Shown: positions 11,940 to 18,307 of the stretch, piece after piece
How the letters are laid out: every line of letters begins with the position of its first letter
How positions within the stretch are numbered: position 1 is the first letter of the stretch
Assembly (NCBI GenBank): GCA_035530055.1
Contig: DATKVN010000036.1
Location: 1-33,986 of the forward strand
Length of the DNA stretch: 33,986 nucleotides
Direction: 5' to 3'
Source of the DNA: a bacterium
Lineage (GTDB): Bacteria > UBA6262 > WVXT01
Translations under genes and position numbers: made by a program
Notes under the pieces: model-generated
What the model was told of the DNA's origin: nothing
Seen by the model: the letters and a program-made list of their open reading frames with translations, nothing else
Database searches by the model: none

Positions 11940-12473
11940 TTATTCCTCCTTTACTTCTTCTGGCTTTTTCTTCCTAATCGCATCTAAGAGAAAAATCAAA
12001 TTCCTCCCTAACCCCTGAAGTACTCCATAAAACCTAACAATAGGTCTCTGGAGGCTCAGACATAATTGGGCAAGGAGCACTTCTTTCGAAGGTAACTTAG
12101 CTAAAGATTCCACCTCCTGGGGAAGGATGACGTGGCCTTCTAAAAAACCTCCCTTAATCTTTAAATTCTGGTGCTGGCGAGAAAAATCTACAAGAGTTTT
12201 TGTAGCAACAATAATATCGGTTTTTTCAACGGCAATAGCAGTCGGTCCCCGAAGGTACTCTATTAACTTCTCCAATTTGAGATTCTTCATAGCCAAGCGC
12301 GCCAGAGTATTTTTTACCACTTTGAACTCGCAACCTATTTTGTTCATCCTGTTCCTCAGATCAGTCATTTCTTCCACATTCAGTCCTTTATAATCAGTCA
12401 AGATGAAATTATTATTCGTTCTTAACCTATCGGTAAGTTCATTTACAAAAACTTCCTTCTCTTTTCGTGCCAT
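11940..12473 (-). CDS. rplJ: 50S ribosomal protein L10
   Basis: L10 anchors L7/L12 dimers at the stalk base and in many bacteria represses its own operon by binding the leader mRNA. The 177-aa protein starts MARKEKEVFVNEL. It contains NNFILTDYKGLNVEEMTDLR, KVVKNTLARLA and LRGPTAIAV, all typical of L10. The ATG at 12471-12473 follows GGGGGAAAGA; a TTG 12 nt upstream is in frame but would overlap that site. The preceding leader folds like an L10 leader. Unusually, rplK and rplA are not upstream: a tRNA gene and repeats precede the promoter. Confidence 0.96.
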   Translation of the reverse strand: MARKEKEVFVNELTDRLRTNNNFILTDYKGLNVEEMTDLRNRMNKIGCEFKVVKNTLARLAMKNLKLEKLIEYLRGPTAIAVEKTDIIVATKTLVDFSRQHQNLKIKGGFLEGHVILPQEVESLAKLPSKEVLLAQLCLSLQRPIVRFYGVLQGLGRNLIFLLDAIRKKKPEEVKEE

Positions 12474-12503
12474 TCTTTCCCCCAAACTGGGAAAAATTAA
12501 GCG

Positions 12504-12526
12504 AAAAAATTCGCCTTTTCAGGCGA
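12504..12526 (-). terminator. Attenuator-like intrinsic terminator in front of rplJ
   Basis: On the minus strand TCGCCT, a GAAA loop and AGGCGA are followed by A and TTTTTT. A 6-bp GC-rich stem plus U-run is a standard intrinsic terminator, placed about 30 nt before the rplJ ATG. It fits attenuation of the rplJL-rpoBC transcript. Confidence 0.7.
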
Positions 12527-12527
12527 T

Positions 12528-12555
12528 AAAAAAACTTCCCCCAGACAGAGAAGTT
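12528..12555 (-). terminator. Second hairpin with T-run in the L10 leader
   Basis: AACTTC (12550-12555) pairs with GAAGTT (12533-12538) around a CTGTCTGGGG-type loop, and TTTTTTTA follows directly. It lies just upstream of the other leader terminator. It may act as a terminator itself or as part of the L10-controlled switch. Confidence 0.5.
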
Positions 12556-12654
12556 TTATTTTTGCACTTATCTGATCTCGGTAGGCAAGATTTAACCCGC
12601 AAAAGCGGGGGCCTACTATCTTCGACCTATTATATTTGGCTTCCTAAATATGTA

Positions 12655-12683
12655 ATTTTATATAAACTTTTAATTTTTGTCAA
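12655..12683 (-). promoter_or_regulatory. Sigma-70-type promoter of the rplJL-rpoBC operon
   Basis: The -35 is TTGACA (12678-12683), followed by a 17-nt AT-rich spacer and the -10 TAAAAT (12655-12660). It points toward rplJ, with a leader of about 175 nt. Confidence 0.8.
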
Positions 12684-12723
12684 GTGTTTTTTTTATTTTT
12701 TCGTTTCTGCCCTAAAAAGGAGT

Positions 12724-12737
12724 AAAAAAGGGGTCAG
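12724..12737. repeat. Second copy of the AAAAAAGGGGTCAG motif
   Basis: This 14-bp sequence is identical to 2447-2460 in the rpsG-fusA gap and in the same orientation. Here it lies between the rplJ promoter and the GC-rich repeat cluster behind tRNA-Ser. Both copies adjoin T/A-rich runs. Confidence 0.5.
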
Positions 12738-12764
12738 AGTGATTTTCTTATGGTCGGGTTTCAA

Positions 12765-12869
12765 TCCTTCGGACCCCGGGGCGCTCACCATCTCGCGCCC
12801 GTCGCTACCCGGAGCTCCTCCTCCCATGAGGTCGGCGTTCGCGGGCTTCGAATCTCTCCTGTGAATCAA
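12765..12869. repeat. GC-rich mosaic repeat, copy A, behind tRNA-Ser(GCU)
   Basis: Positions 12765-12807 match 22397-22439 with a single difference over 43 bp. They contain the hairpin GGGCGC/GCGCCC (12779-12784 and 12795-12800). Positions 12818-12850 match 22364-22395, and CTCCTGTGAATCA next to the tRNA 3' end is also shared. The blocks occur here in a different order from copy B, which suggests shuffled modules. GC content is far above the surroundings. No coding sequence is convincing. Confidence 0.75.
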
Positions 12870-12959
12870 CGGAGAGGGTGAGATTCGAACTCACGCTAGG
12901 CCATTCGACCTACTACAGGTTTAGCAAACCCGCCCCTTCAGCCACTTGGGTACCTCTCC
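12870..12959 (-). tRNA. tRNA-Ser (anticodon GCU)
   Basis: This is a 90-nt class II tRNA. The acceptor stem GGAGAGG pairs with CCTCTCC, and the discriminator is G. The anticodon stem CGGGT/ACCTG holds the loop TTGCTAA, giving anticodon GCU for AGC/AGU codons. There is a long variable arm, and the T arm is GTGAG-TTCGAAT-CTCAC. CCA is not encoded. It is transcribed from its own promoter upstream. Confidence 0.96.
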
Positions 12960-13003
12960 GTTTAGAGGCCTGAATTAAAGATAAAATAGTAATTGTCGCT
13001 TTA

Positions 13004-13032
13004 TTTATACCAGATTTAATTGTTTTTGTCAA
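13004..13032 (-). promoter_or_regulatory. Sigma-70-type promoter of tRNA-Ser(GCU)
   Basis: TTGACA (13027-13032), a 17-nt spacer and TATAAA (13004-13009) lie about 45 nt upstream of the tRNA 5' end on the same strand. Confidence 0.8.
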
Positions 13033-13041
13033 TAATAAGAA

Positions 13042-13067
13042 ACCACCGGAGGATAGTCCCCGGTGGT
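13042..13067 (-). terminator. Terminator of the c-di-GMP operon
   Basis: ACCACCGG/CCGGTGGT (13042-13049 and 13060-13067) with inner GGA/TCC forms a strong hairpin about 50 nt after the diguanylate cyclase stop. On the minus strand it is followed by TTTCTTATTATT, a moderately U-rich tail. Confidence 0.65.
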
Positions 13068-13116
13068 CAATTTAAACTCACCAGTCTGTCCGATATAAAA
13101 GAGAAACACTCCAATT

Positions 13117-14847
13117 TTATACTTTGCTTTCCTCCCTGGAGCTTGTCCAGGACTTCACCTGGTTCCTGCCGTGCTCTTTAACCCAGTATAGAGCCTTGTC
13201 TGCCCTTTCCACCATCTCCTCGGCACTTATATCCTTCTCATAAAGAGAAATCCCTATACTCAGGGTCAGTAGGAATTTACCATTAACTACTTTAAAGCGA
13301 TGACTTTCCAGACTCTTCCTGATTCTTTCAGCCGTCCTAAGAGCCAAATTTTCATCTACTCCAGGCAAAATTATGGCGAATTCCTCTCCTCCATAACGAG
13401 CAACTGTATCAATGTCGCGAAGGTCTTTTTTAAGAATCTCAGCAACTTTCACTAAAGCTTTATCCCCCATGGGATGACCGTAAGTATCATTGAACTGTTT
13501 AAAATGGTCCAGATCCACCATTAAAAGAGCCAAAGATAAATTTTGCCGCTCAGCTCGAGAGATTTCCTTCTCCAGACATTGATAAAAGAACCAATGTACA
13601 TAAAGGCCGGTCAAACCATCTATAATTATTTGATGATTGTAAGTAATATTGGCAACAATTATTGCCGCCTGGCTAGCAAGCGTTTCTATTATCCCCCGGT
13701 GTTCTCGTAGATAATTTCTTCTGTACCTCTTTGAATTTAAAAGAACCATTCCTACATTCCGATTTTTGTAAGTTAGGGGAACGAGTAAGAGAGAAGAGGG
13801 GCTGGCTGGTTTCTCCTTGAACAATAATAAATTCTCATACGTAGAATCTTGCAAAATCTCGGCTGCAGAGATGGGACTTGTAATTTTTGTTATTTCAGCA
13901 AAAACAGGGCCGTCTTTACTAAACCTGAAGTCCCTGGGGAGGTCGGGCTTAACATCTACACCGGTTCCTAAAATTAAGTCACCTGTTTTATCTTCAACTG
14001 TTAATAATGCCCCTGACTTTGCTTCCACTGTATCCAGGAAAGCCTTAAGAATAGTGTCCAGAATTTCTCCCTTATGCTCAGTAGTAGTGGCAGTCTTGCT
14101 AAGATTTTCCAGTAGCTTTAGATTCTTATCAGACGATTCCCGCTTTCTTAGAATCTGCGTCTTATATATAAAGAACAATCCAACAAGCATACTACCAAAA
14201 AGAAGAAAAAGCGTAATTTGTTTGCGCGTAACCAGATTTCTCTTTTCAGAAATTCCTAGAGGCAATTCTTTTGGTTCATCTAATTTCCCCTTAGCAACTT
14301 CTCTTTTAATTACTTCAATATCCTGAGCTATTTTGGTTATCTCCTGACTTATTAAATCCCGAGCTATCCTGGGTATTTCTCGGCTTACTGGCCTATCTGG
14401 CTCGCGTTTCTCCTCTTCACTTACAACTATACTTTTTACCTCTTCGATGCGACCGGTTTCATTTCTAATCTTTTGTATACAGCCTATTGCTTCCTGATTT
14501 CTTGGATTCAAATCTAAAACGTGCACAAGCTTGCTAATAGCAATTTCATAATTCTGCTCCTGGTACTCCTTAATAGCCTGATTGAGAAGTTCCTGCTCTT
14601 CTCTTCTCTTAAGTTCATTTCCTGTCATATTGACGTATTTTAGGGTTAATTTATTTTGTGGATTCAACTCCAGCGCTTCCAGAAAATTTTTTAGCGCAAG
14701 CTCATACTCTTCTGCCCTAAAATACTTGACACCTTCTTCGAAATAGTATTTCTCTCCTTCTGTTTCCAGCATTTCCAGACGCGCAGACTGAATAGCCAGT
14801 GAGAGAAACACTAACATAAATAGAAAGATATTACCCAATACTTTCAT
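13117..14847 (-). CDS. Membrane diguanylate cyclase with TPR, GAF and GGDEF domains
   Basis: This enzyme is predicted to make cyclic di-GMP from two GTP at the inner membrane. The 576 residues comprise a signal/anchor helix (about 5-22), two TPR-like repeats (about 33-66 and 86-119), a charged linker (130-200), a transmembrane helix (about 211-229), a GAF-like domain (about 245-400) and a GGDEF domain (about 405-565). The active site GGEEF lies at 486-490. The RxxD inhibitory site (RDID, 477-480) is five residues before it, so product inhibition is likely. The TPR part should face the periplasm. The ATG follows GGGAGGAATA and lies inside the upstream 45-aa ORF (17-nt overlap). It is the last gene of the operon that begins with a c-di-GMP riboswitch. 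Confidence 0.9.
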   Translation of the reverse strand: MKVLGNIFLFMLVFLSLAIQSARLEMLETEGEKYYFEEGVKYFRAEEYELALKNFLEALELNPQNKLTLKYVNMTGNELKRREEQELLNQAIKEYQEQNYEIAISKLVHVLDLNPRNQEAIGCIQKIRNETGRIEEVKSIVVSEEEKREPDRPVSREIPRIARDLISQEITKIAQDIEVIKREVAKGKLDEPKELPLGISEKRNLVTRKQITLFLLFGSMLVGLFFIYKTQILRKRESSDKNLKLLENLSKTATTTEHKGEILDTILKAFLDTVEAKSGALLTVEDKTGDLILGTGVDVKPDLPRDFRFSKDGPVFAEITKITSPISAAEILQDSTYENLLLFKEKPASPSSLLLVPLTYKNRNVGMVLLNSKRYRRNYLREHRGIIETLASQAAIIVANITYNHQIIIDGLTGLYVHWFFYQCLEKEISRAERQNLSLALLMVDLDHFKQFNDTYGHPMGDKALVKVAEILKKDLRDIDTVARYGGEEFAIILPGVDENLALRTAERIRKSLESHRFKVVNGKFLLTLSIGISLYEKDISAEEMVERADKALYWVKEHGRNQVKSWTSSREESKV

Positions 14848-14968
14848 TATTCCTCCCTTCTTCGAGATTCTTTTTTATAGTCCGCTCTAATCGGGCCGGC
14901 TGGAGCCATTCTGTATCTTTCGCCTCTCGGCAAATCTGAAAGGTTTTCTCGGTGATCTCTTTCGGCAT
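14831..14968 (-). CDS. Small 45-aa protein, translationally coupled on both sides
   Basis: I do not recognise this gene. It reads MPKEITEKTFQICREAKD... and ends ...LEEGRNNESIG. Its ATG overlaps the stop of the tandem-receiver gene (TGATG), and its 3' end overlaps the cyclase start by 17 nt. Without it, 120 nt would be left between two otherwise tightly packed genes. The product is charged, with no signal peptide or membrane segment, and is likely helical (ITEKTFQICREAKD, then LERTIKKNLEEG). It has one Cys and one Trp. A role as a small regulator or adaptor for the neighbouring receiver or cyclase is only a guess from position. It could also serve mainly to couple translation. Confidence 0.6.
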   Translation of the reverse strand: MPKEITEKTFQICREAKDTEWLQPARLERTIKKNLEEGRNNESIG

Positions 14969-15735
14969 CAACTGTGGAGAGATTCGCTGTCTATTAGGGT
15001 AGGGTATGTCCTTTTCTGGCTTTGCACTTCTTTGATCACTTTAACCAATTTCTCTACGTCCAAGAAAGGCTTATATAAACAGGTGTAGGCTCCCTTCTTT
15101 AATAAATCTCCTACAAGGCTCAGTGAAGAATAGTCAATCATCATTACCACTTCTATACCTGGTTTAATCTTTTTGACTGTCTCCAGGATTTCTATACCCT
15201 CCACTCCTGCCCTCCCTGTATCCAGAAGCACAACATCAAAATCATTCTCCTGAACCATCTCAATTGTTTCATCTCCATCTTTAGCCACTAAAACCCGGTA
15301 CCTTCTTTCTGCCAACATGTTCCTCAAAGCCCCCCGGTCTTGCGCATTATAATCAACTATCAACACTGAGGGGGCTTCGAGGATAGACTCAACAGTGTGG
15401 ACAAGCTCTTTCACATTGAAGGGTTTATTCACTACAACTTCTACTTCTGAGTCCGGAATCTCCGTCATTTCTTTTTTCTCGCCCGTAGAATTCACTATTA
15501 TTACCGCCATGGACGGGCAGAGCCTTTTCATTACTTTAAAATCCCATACGCCACTTACTCCGGGTATTTGCCAAGGCGTAAGCAAGACATCGAAATTTTT
15601 CCTCTTTAAAAGCCAAATTGCCTTGTCTCCATCTTCTACTATACTCACATTATAGCCTTTCCTCTCAAAAATTTCCCTGAGAGGTTCCATAAGATCGATT
15701 CTACCGTCTACGATAAGGATGTTTGTGTTCTTCAT
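14968..15735 (-). CDS. Tandem receiver protein, first receiver degenerate, no output domain
   Basis: The 255-aa protein consists of two response-regulator receiver domains (about residues 4-118 and 123-238) and a short tail. In receiver 1 the phospho-acceptor position is Pro54 (LLTPWQIPG instead of LLDxxxPG). Only Asp10 of the acidic pair remains, although Lys104 of the KPF motif is kept, so phosphorylation is unlikely. Receiver 2 keeps Asp172 and Lys222 (YKPF), but its acidic pair reads Asp128-Tyr129 and the usual Pro at +4 is Ala. There is no DNA-binding or enzymatic domain, so it probably acts through protein contacts, perhaps with the cyclase encoded downstream. The start overlaps the PorV stop by 4 nt (ATGA). 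Confidence 0.85.
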   Translation of the reverse strand: MKNTNILIVDGRIDLMEPLREIFERKGYNVSIVEDGDKAIWLLKRKNFDVLLTPWQIPGVSGVWDFKVMKRLCPSMAVIIVNSTGEKKEMTEIPDSEVEVVVNKPFNVKELVHTVESILEAPSVLIVDYNAQDRGALRNMLAERRYRVLVAKDGDETIEMVQENDFDVVLLDTGRAGVEGIEILETVKKIKPGIEVVMMIDYSSLSLVGDLLKKGAYTCLYKPFLDVEKLVKVIKEVQSQKRTYPTLIDSESLHS

Positions 15736-16877
15736 TCTCCTCCTCTCAACCAGTATTCCTCCAGAAGAAGACGATTTGCTTCTTTCATCATACTTATTGT
15801 CTTCTTATCTTCAGGATTTAACAATAGAATTTCACTGAATTTTCCAATTGCCTGGATATACTGTTTCTGCTCCAAGTACCCCATACCCTCTTCGTGAAGG
15901 GTGGCGATTAGAGAAGCAATCCTTGCCTCCTCTTCTTTTTCAATCATAACCTTCTCTTTTTCCCGCTCTGCTTCCGGTTCCCCAAAATAGAGCCCAATGC
16001 TAAACTGATGCGTGTCACCCAAAATCTTGTGCGGTGTGTAAGCGTAATCTAACCGCAAATTATTCCGCTTTAAGCCCAAACCAAATCTTACCCTATCCTT
16101 TATGTCGGGATCAAATTTGCCTCCAATTCTCACCGCAAGATAGTTTGTAATCCAGCTTTCAGCACCTAAACCAAGATAGACACTCTCATTGTTCAATTTG
16201 TTAAAGTCTAAAGTCAAAGTCAGTGGATTGCTAGGGAACAATTTATAAGCCAGTCCAAACCTGAAATTTAAAGGCAAACTCGCAGATTCTCTAATGAATT
16301 TTATTCTTGTGCCGATATTCTGGATATTGATGCCCACATTTAAATTGTCCACCCCGGTTTTGTAAAGGGCGCCCAGGTCGAGGGCAAGGGCATTGGCAAC
16401 CTCGTCATCCAGTTTCTCCCTGATAAACTTAAAACTCAATCCCCCTGACAGCCCTTTGATTAATTTTCTACCATAAGAAAAGGCCAAAGCGAGATCATAC
16501 GCGCTAACATCACCAGTAAGGATTCCTCCATCGTCACTGCCCTCGATATCTCCACCCCCTAAATAATAAATACTAAGAGCAAGAACCGAGTCGTTAATTG
16601 GATGGCTATAACCAAAAAAATGATACCCAATATCTTCGAACCATCTGTTATACATAAAGCCGACTTCTGGTCGCTCTATTTGTACAAGGCCGGCTGGATT
16701 CCAGTAAATTGCACTAATATCATCAGCCAGCGCTACATAGGCTTCACCCATGGCAAGGGGGCGGGCTCCTACTCCTATTTTAAGGAAGTCTAATCCCGTA
16801 GTAGAAGCAACGGATGGACACCGTTGCCCAATCAAAAACAGTACTAGAATGAGACTTAAAGTTACAATTTTTTTCAT
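15732..16877 (-). CDS. PorV/PorQ-like outer-membrane protein with C-terminal TPR
   Basis: The 381-aa protein starts with a signal peptide (about 1-24, hydrophobic stretch LSLILVLFLIG). A beta-barrel of the PorV/PorQ (UPF0164) type follows, recognisable from TTGLDFLKIGVGARPLAMGEAYVALADD and YWNPAGL near residues 26-63 and from repeated amphipathic strands up to about 300. A charged helix and a TPR-like unit (about 330-378, YLEQKQYIQAIGKFSEILLLNP) are appended. In type IX secretion PorV shuttles cargo at the outer membrane. The upstream gene encodes a protein with a type IX-like sorting domain, which fits a cargo/shuttle pair, but no other T9SS core genes are in the window. There is a 17-nt gap from the upstream gene, with only a weak ribosome-binding site. 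Confidence 0.85.
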   Translation of the reverse strand: MKKIVTLSLILVLFLIGQRCPSVASTTGLDFLKIGVGARPLAMGEAYVALADDISAIYWNPAGLVQIERPEVGFMYNRWFEDIGYHFFGYSHPINDSVLALSIYYLGGGDIEGSDDGGILTGDVSAYDLALAFSYGRKLIKGLSGGLSFKFIREKLDDEVANALALDLGALYKTGVDNLNVGINIQNIGTRIKFIRESASLPLNFRFGLAYKLFPSNPLTLTLDFNKLNNESVYLGLGAESWITNYLAVRIGGKFDPDIKDRVRFGLGLKRNNLRLDYAYTPHKILGDTHQFSIGLYFGEPEAEREKEKVMIEKEEEARIASLIATLHEEGMGYLEQKQYIQAIGKFSEILLLNPEDKKTISMMKEANRLLLEEYWLRGGE

Positions 16878-16894
16878 TGCCGTTTTTCAGTTTC

Positions 16895-17836
16895 TCATCT
16901 GATAATTACTACTTTTCCCGTCTGGTTCCCCTTATCACTCTCAATGCGATAGAGATAGAACCCACTGGATACTTTATTCCCTTCACTATCTTTTACGTTC
17001 CACTTTGCTTCCCCGGCCTCTTCTTCAAGAGTTGCCATTATCCTACCTTCAATATGAAATATTTTCACCGACGCACCTGAGGGAAGGTTAGTAAATGTGA
17101 TTTCAGTGTGACCCTCGCTCGGTTTAAAAGGATTAGGATAAACCTTGATAGAAGATGAAACCGGCTCGGGCTCAGGACAAATCCCTTCTGTCTCGTAAGA
17201 TATTACCAATTGGGGACGGTAGGATTCCCACTCCAATTCACTGGAAAGAAACCAAACTGCCTCATTGTCACAATTATGCTCCTTAAGCAAAAACCCGAAG
17301 TTAACGTATTTCCCTTCCAACCAATCCTTTATTGTGCGCGTCACATCCCAGGAAACCCACCCGTAGGCTCTGCCGATAAAAGATTTTGCACTCTCTAATT
17401 CCGAATCGAAGTCGCCCCCCGCCGTCCTCCAATTGCGCTTCTCTATACTCTGGTTCCAGGTTACTTCTTTGTCATTCCAGAAACCCGTAATTTTATGTAC
17501 ATAAATCACTCTCTTCTCATCGAAATAGTAGTCCTCTGCCAGACAGAGTTGTAATTCCGCCGAGGAAATAATTGCATCAGGAGGAATGGACGTCAGATCG
17601 AACCGAATAAGGATGCGTTTGGTATCTCGCTGCCCGACACCTATATTTTCCTTGCTTCCAAAGTTCTTCATCTCGTCTCCAAGACCTTTGGAAATATGAC
17701 TGTCTCGTGACTTCTCCGGCCCTGGCTGAATGGTCTGTTTCTTAGCATACGAGTAGGTAGAACTGCAAAATATTACCAGGGCACAGAATACTAATAAAGA
17801 CAGTAACTTTTTTTTCTTCCCCATAAAATTAACCAC
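16895..17836 (-). CDS. Secreted DNRLRE/CBM96-like protein with C-terminal sorting domain
   Basis: The export signal consists of basic residues and a hydrophobic stretch (LLSLLVFCALVIFCSS). A DNRLRE/disaggregatase-related (CBM96-like) domain of about 170 residues follows, with ILIRFDLTSIPPDAIISSAEL, EVTWNQS, WVSWDVTRTIKDWLEG and SYRPQLVISYE. The last about 85 residues begin VYPNPFKPSEG and end GNQTGKVVIIR, the FlgD-like/type IX sorting fold. The protein is probably exported and surface-attached, possibly binding polysaccharide. GTG at 17834-17836 has GAGG 6 nt upstream; ATG at 17824 is the alternative. It is the first gene behind the c-di-GMP riboswitch and terminator. Confidence 0.82.
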   Translation of the reverse strand: MVNFMGKKKKLLSLLVFCALVIFCSSTYSYAKKQTIQPGPEKSRDSHISKGLGDEMKNFGSKENIGVGQRDTKRILIRFDLTSIPPDAIISSAELQLCLAEDYYFDEKRVIYVHKITGFWNDKEVTWNQSIEKRNWRTAGGDFDSELESAKSFIGRAYGWVSWDVTRTIKDWLEGKYVNFGFLLKEHNCDNEAVWFLSSELEWESYRPQLVISYETEGICPEPEPVSSSIKVYPNPFKPSEGHTEITFTNLPSGASVKIFHIEGRIMATLEEEAGEAKWNVKDSEGNKVSSGFYLYRIESDKGNQTGKVVIIR

Positions 17837-17846
17837 TTTCTTCCTC

Positions 17847-17895
17847 AAAAAAAACCGATTTCTCTATCCAGCCCTACCGGATAGCAAAATCGGTT
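17847..17895 (-). terminator. Intrinsic terminator forming the riboswitch expression platform
   Basis: AACCGATTT (17887-17895) pairs with AAATCGGTT (17853-17861), with an inner TATCC/GGATA helix, and eight T follow on the minus strand. It lies between the aptamer and the first gene's ribosome-binding site, the classic position for transcriptional control by a riboswitch. Confidence 0.85.
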
Positions 17896-17900
17896 CCTAA

Positions 17901-17995
17901 GAAACTCTTCGGCAGCTCGGCTGGCATCCAAGTCCCGTGGCTTTGTGTCCCCCGATTTTTCCCCGATTATTCGGGAGTTACCTTTTCGGAGTTTC
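17901..17995 (-). promoter_or_regulatory. Cyclic di-GMP-I (GEMM-I) riboswitch aptamer
   Basis: The core reads GGGGACACAAAGCCACGGGA, then CCAGCCGAGCTGCCGAAG, close to the GEMM-I consensus GACGCAAAGCC...CAGCCGGGUUGCCGAA. P1 forms between GGTAACTC (17975-17982) and GAGCTGCC (17911-17918) with one A-C mismatch. An outer stem GAAACTC/GAGTTTC (17989-17995 with 17901-17907) closes it. The base equivalent to Vc2 G20 is G, which favours c-di-GMP over cGAMP; that numbering is from memory. Oddities are A instead of G in ACACAAAGCC, a very short P3-like arm, and a CCCGA/TCGGG hairpin with extra bases where the GNRA-capped stem is expected. Confidence 0.8.
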
Positions 17996-17998
17996 CGA

Positions 17999-18027
17999 TA
18001 TATTTACTAAAACTTCTTGAAATGCAA
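17999..18027 (-). promoter_or_regulatory. Possible promoter in front of the riboswitch
   Basis: TTGCAT (18022-18027), a 17-nt spacer and AATATA (17999-18004) lie directly before the aptamer and run up to the 3' end of the zinc-ribbon gene. The match to sigma-70 consensus is only fair. Read-through from the zinc-ribbon transcript is an alternative. Confidence 0.35.
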
Positions 18028-18031
18028 AATC

Positions 18032-18220
18032 CTAATCTTGAACCCTCTCCCTGCCGCCGTAAAGAGGATAATCGGAAAGACCTTTACCGTTTAGATATTC
18101 CTCAATGCCGGCGCAGGTTAAGCAGATATAATATCCGTCCATTTTCTTTACAAAATCTTTGGAAAATTTACCCGTGCATCTCTTGCAATAGAAAAGTTTT
18201 CTTTTTTTGTTCTTCTTCAT
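18032..18220 (-). CDS. Small zinc-ribbon-like protein
   Basis: This 62-aa basic protein has two CxxC pairs: FYCKRCTGKFS at about residues 10-20 and YICLTCAG at about residues 31-38. They are spaced like a zinc-ribbon knuckle pair. The N-terminus is Lys/Arg-rich (MKKNKKRK). No larger family is recognisable, so the function is unknown; nucleic-acid or protein binding is plausible. The ATG follows AAGGT at suitable distance. It has its own promoter-like sequence, a copy of the one driving the downstream kinase pair, and it ends just before the riboswitch. Confidence 0.7.
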   Translation of the reverse strand: MKKNKKRKLFYCKRCTGKFSKDFVKKMDGYYICLTCAGIEEYLNGKGLSDYPLYGGRERVQD

Positions 18221-18307
18221 TTTTTACCTTAATTCAAACCCCCGCGGGAAGGCGAGGATTAGGGTAAAGGTTAAAGGGAAAATGTAGAATACCTTCTACC
18301 TACTATA

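Larger units (their letters stand above)
12474..12648 (-). ncRNA. Ribosomal protein L10 leader (autoregulatory 5' UTR)
   Basis: Between the promoter and rplJ the transcript can form a stem GTAGGC/GCCTAC (12611-12616 with 12581-12586) enclosing CCCGC/GCGGG (12596-12600 with 12605-12609). An AACTTC/GAAGTT hairpin (12550-12555 with 12533-12538) and a second terminator-like hairpin follow. This order matches the known L10 leader (Rfam family L10_leader), where L10 binds the upper stem. A covariance-model search would settle the assignment. Confidence 0.75.

Noticed and set aside
14848-14967. Possible riboswitch or regulatory RNA in the 120 nt before the cyclase
   Set aside because: The stretch is fully accounted for by a 45-aa frame with coupled start and overlapping end. 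No recognisable aptamer motif was found.
17901-17995. cGAMP (GEMM-Ib) specificity for the riboswitch
   Set aside because: The position equivalent to G20 is G, not A, as far as I can align it, so c-di-GMP is favoured. Only binding tests can decide.
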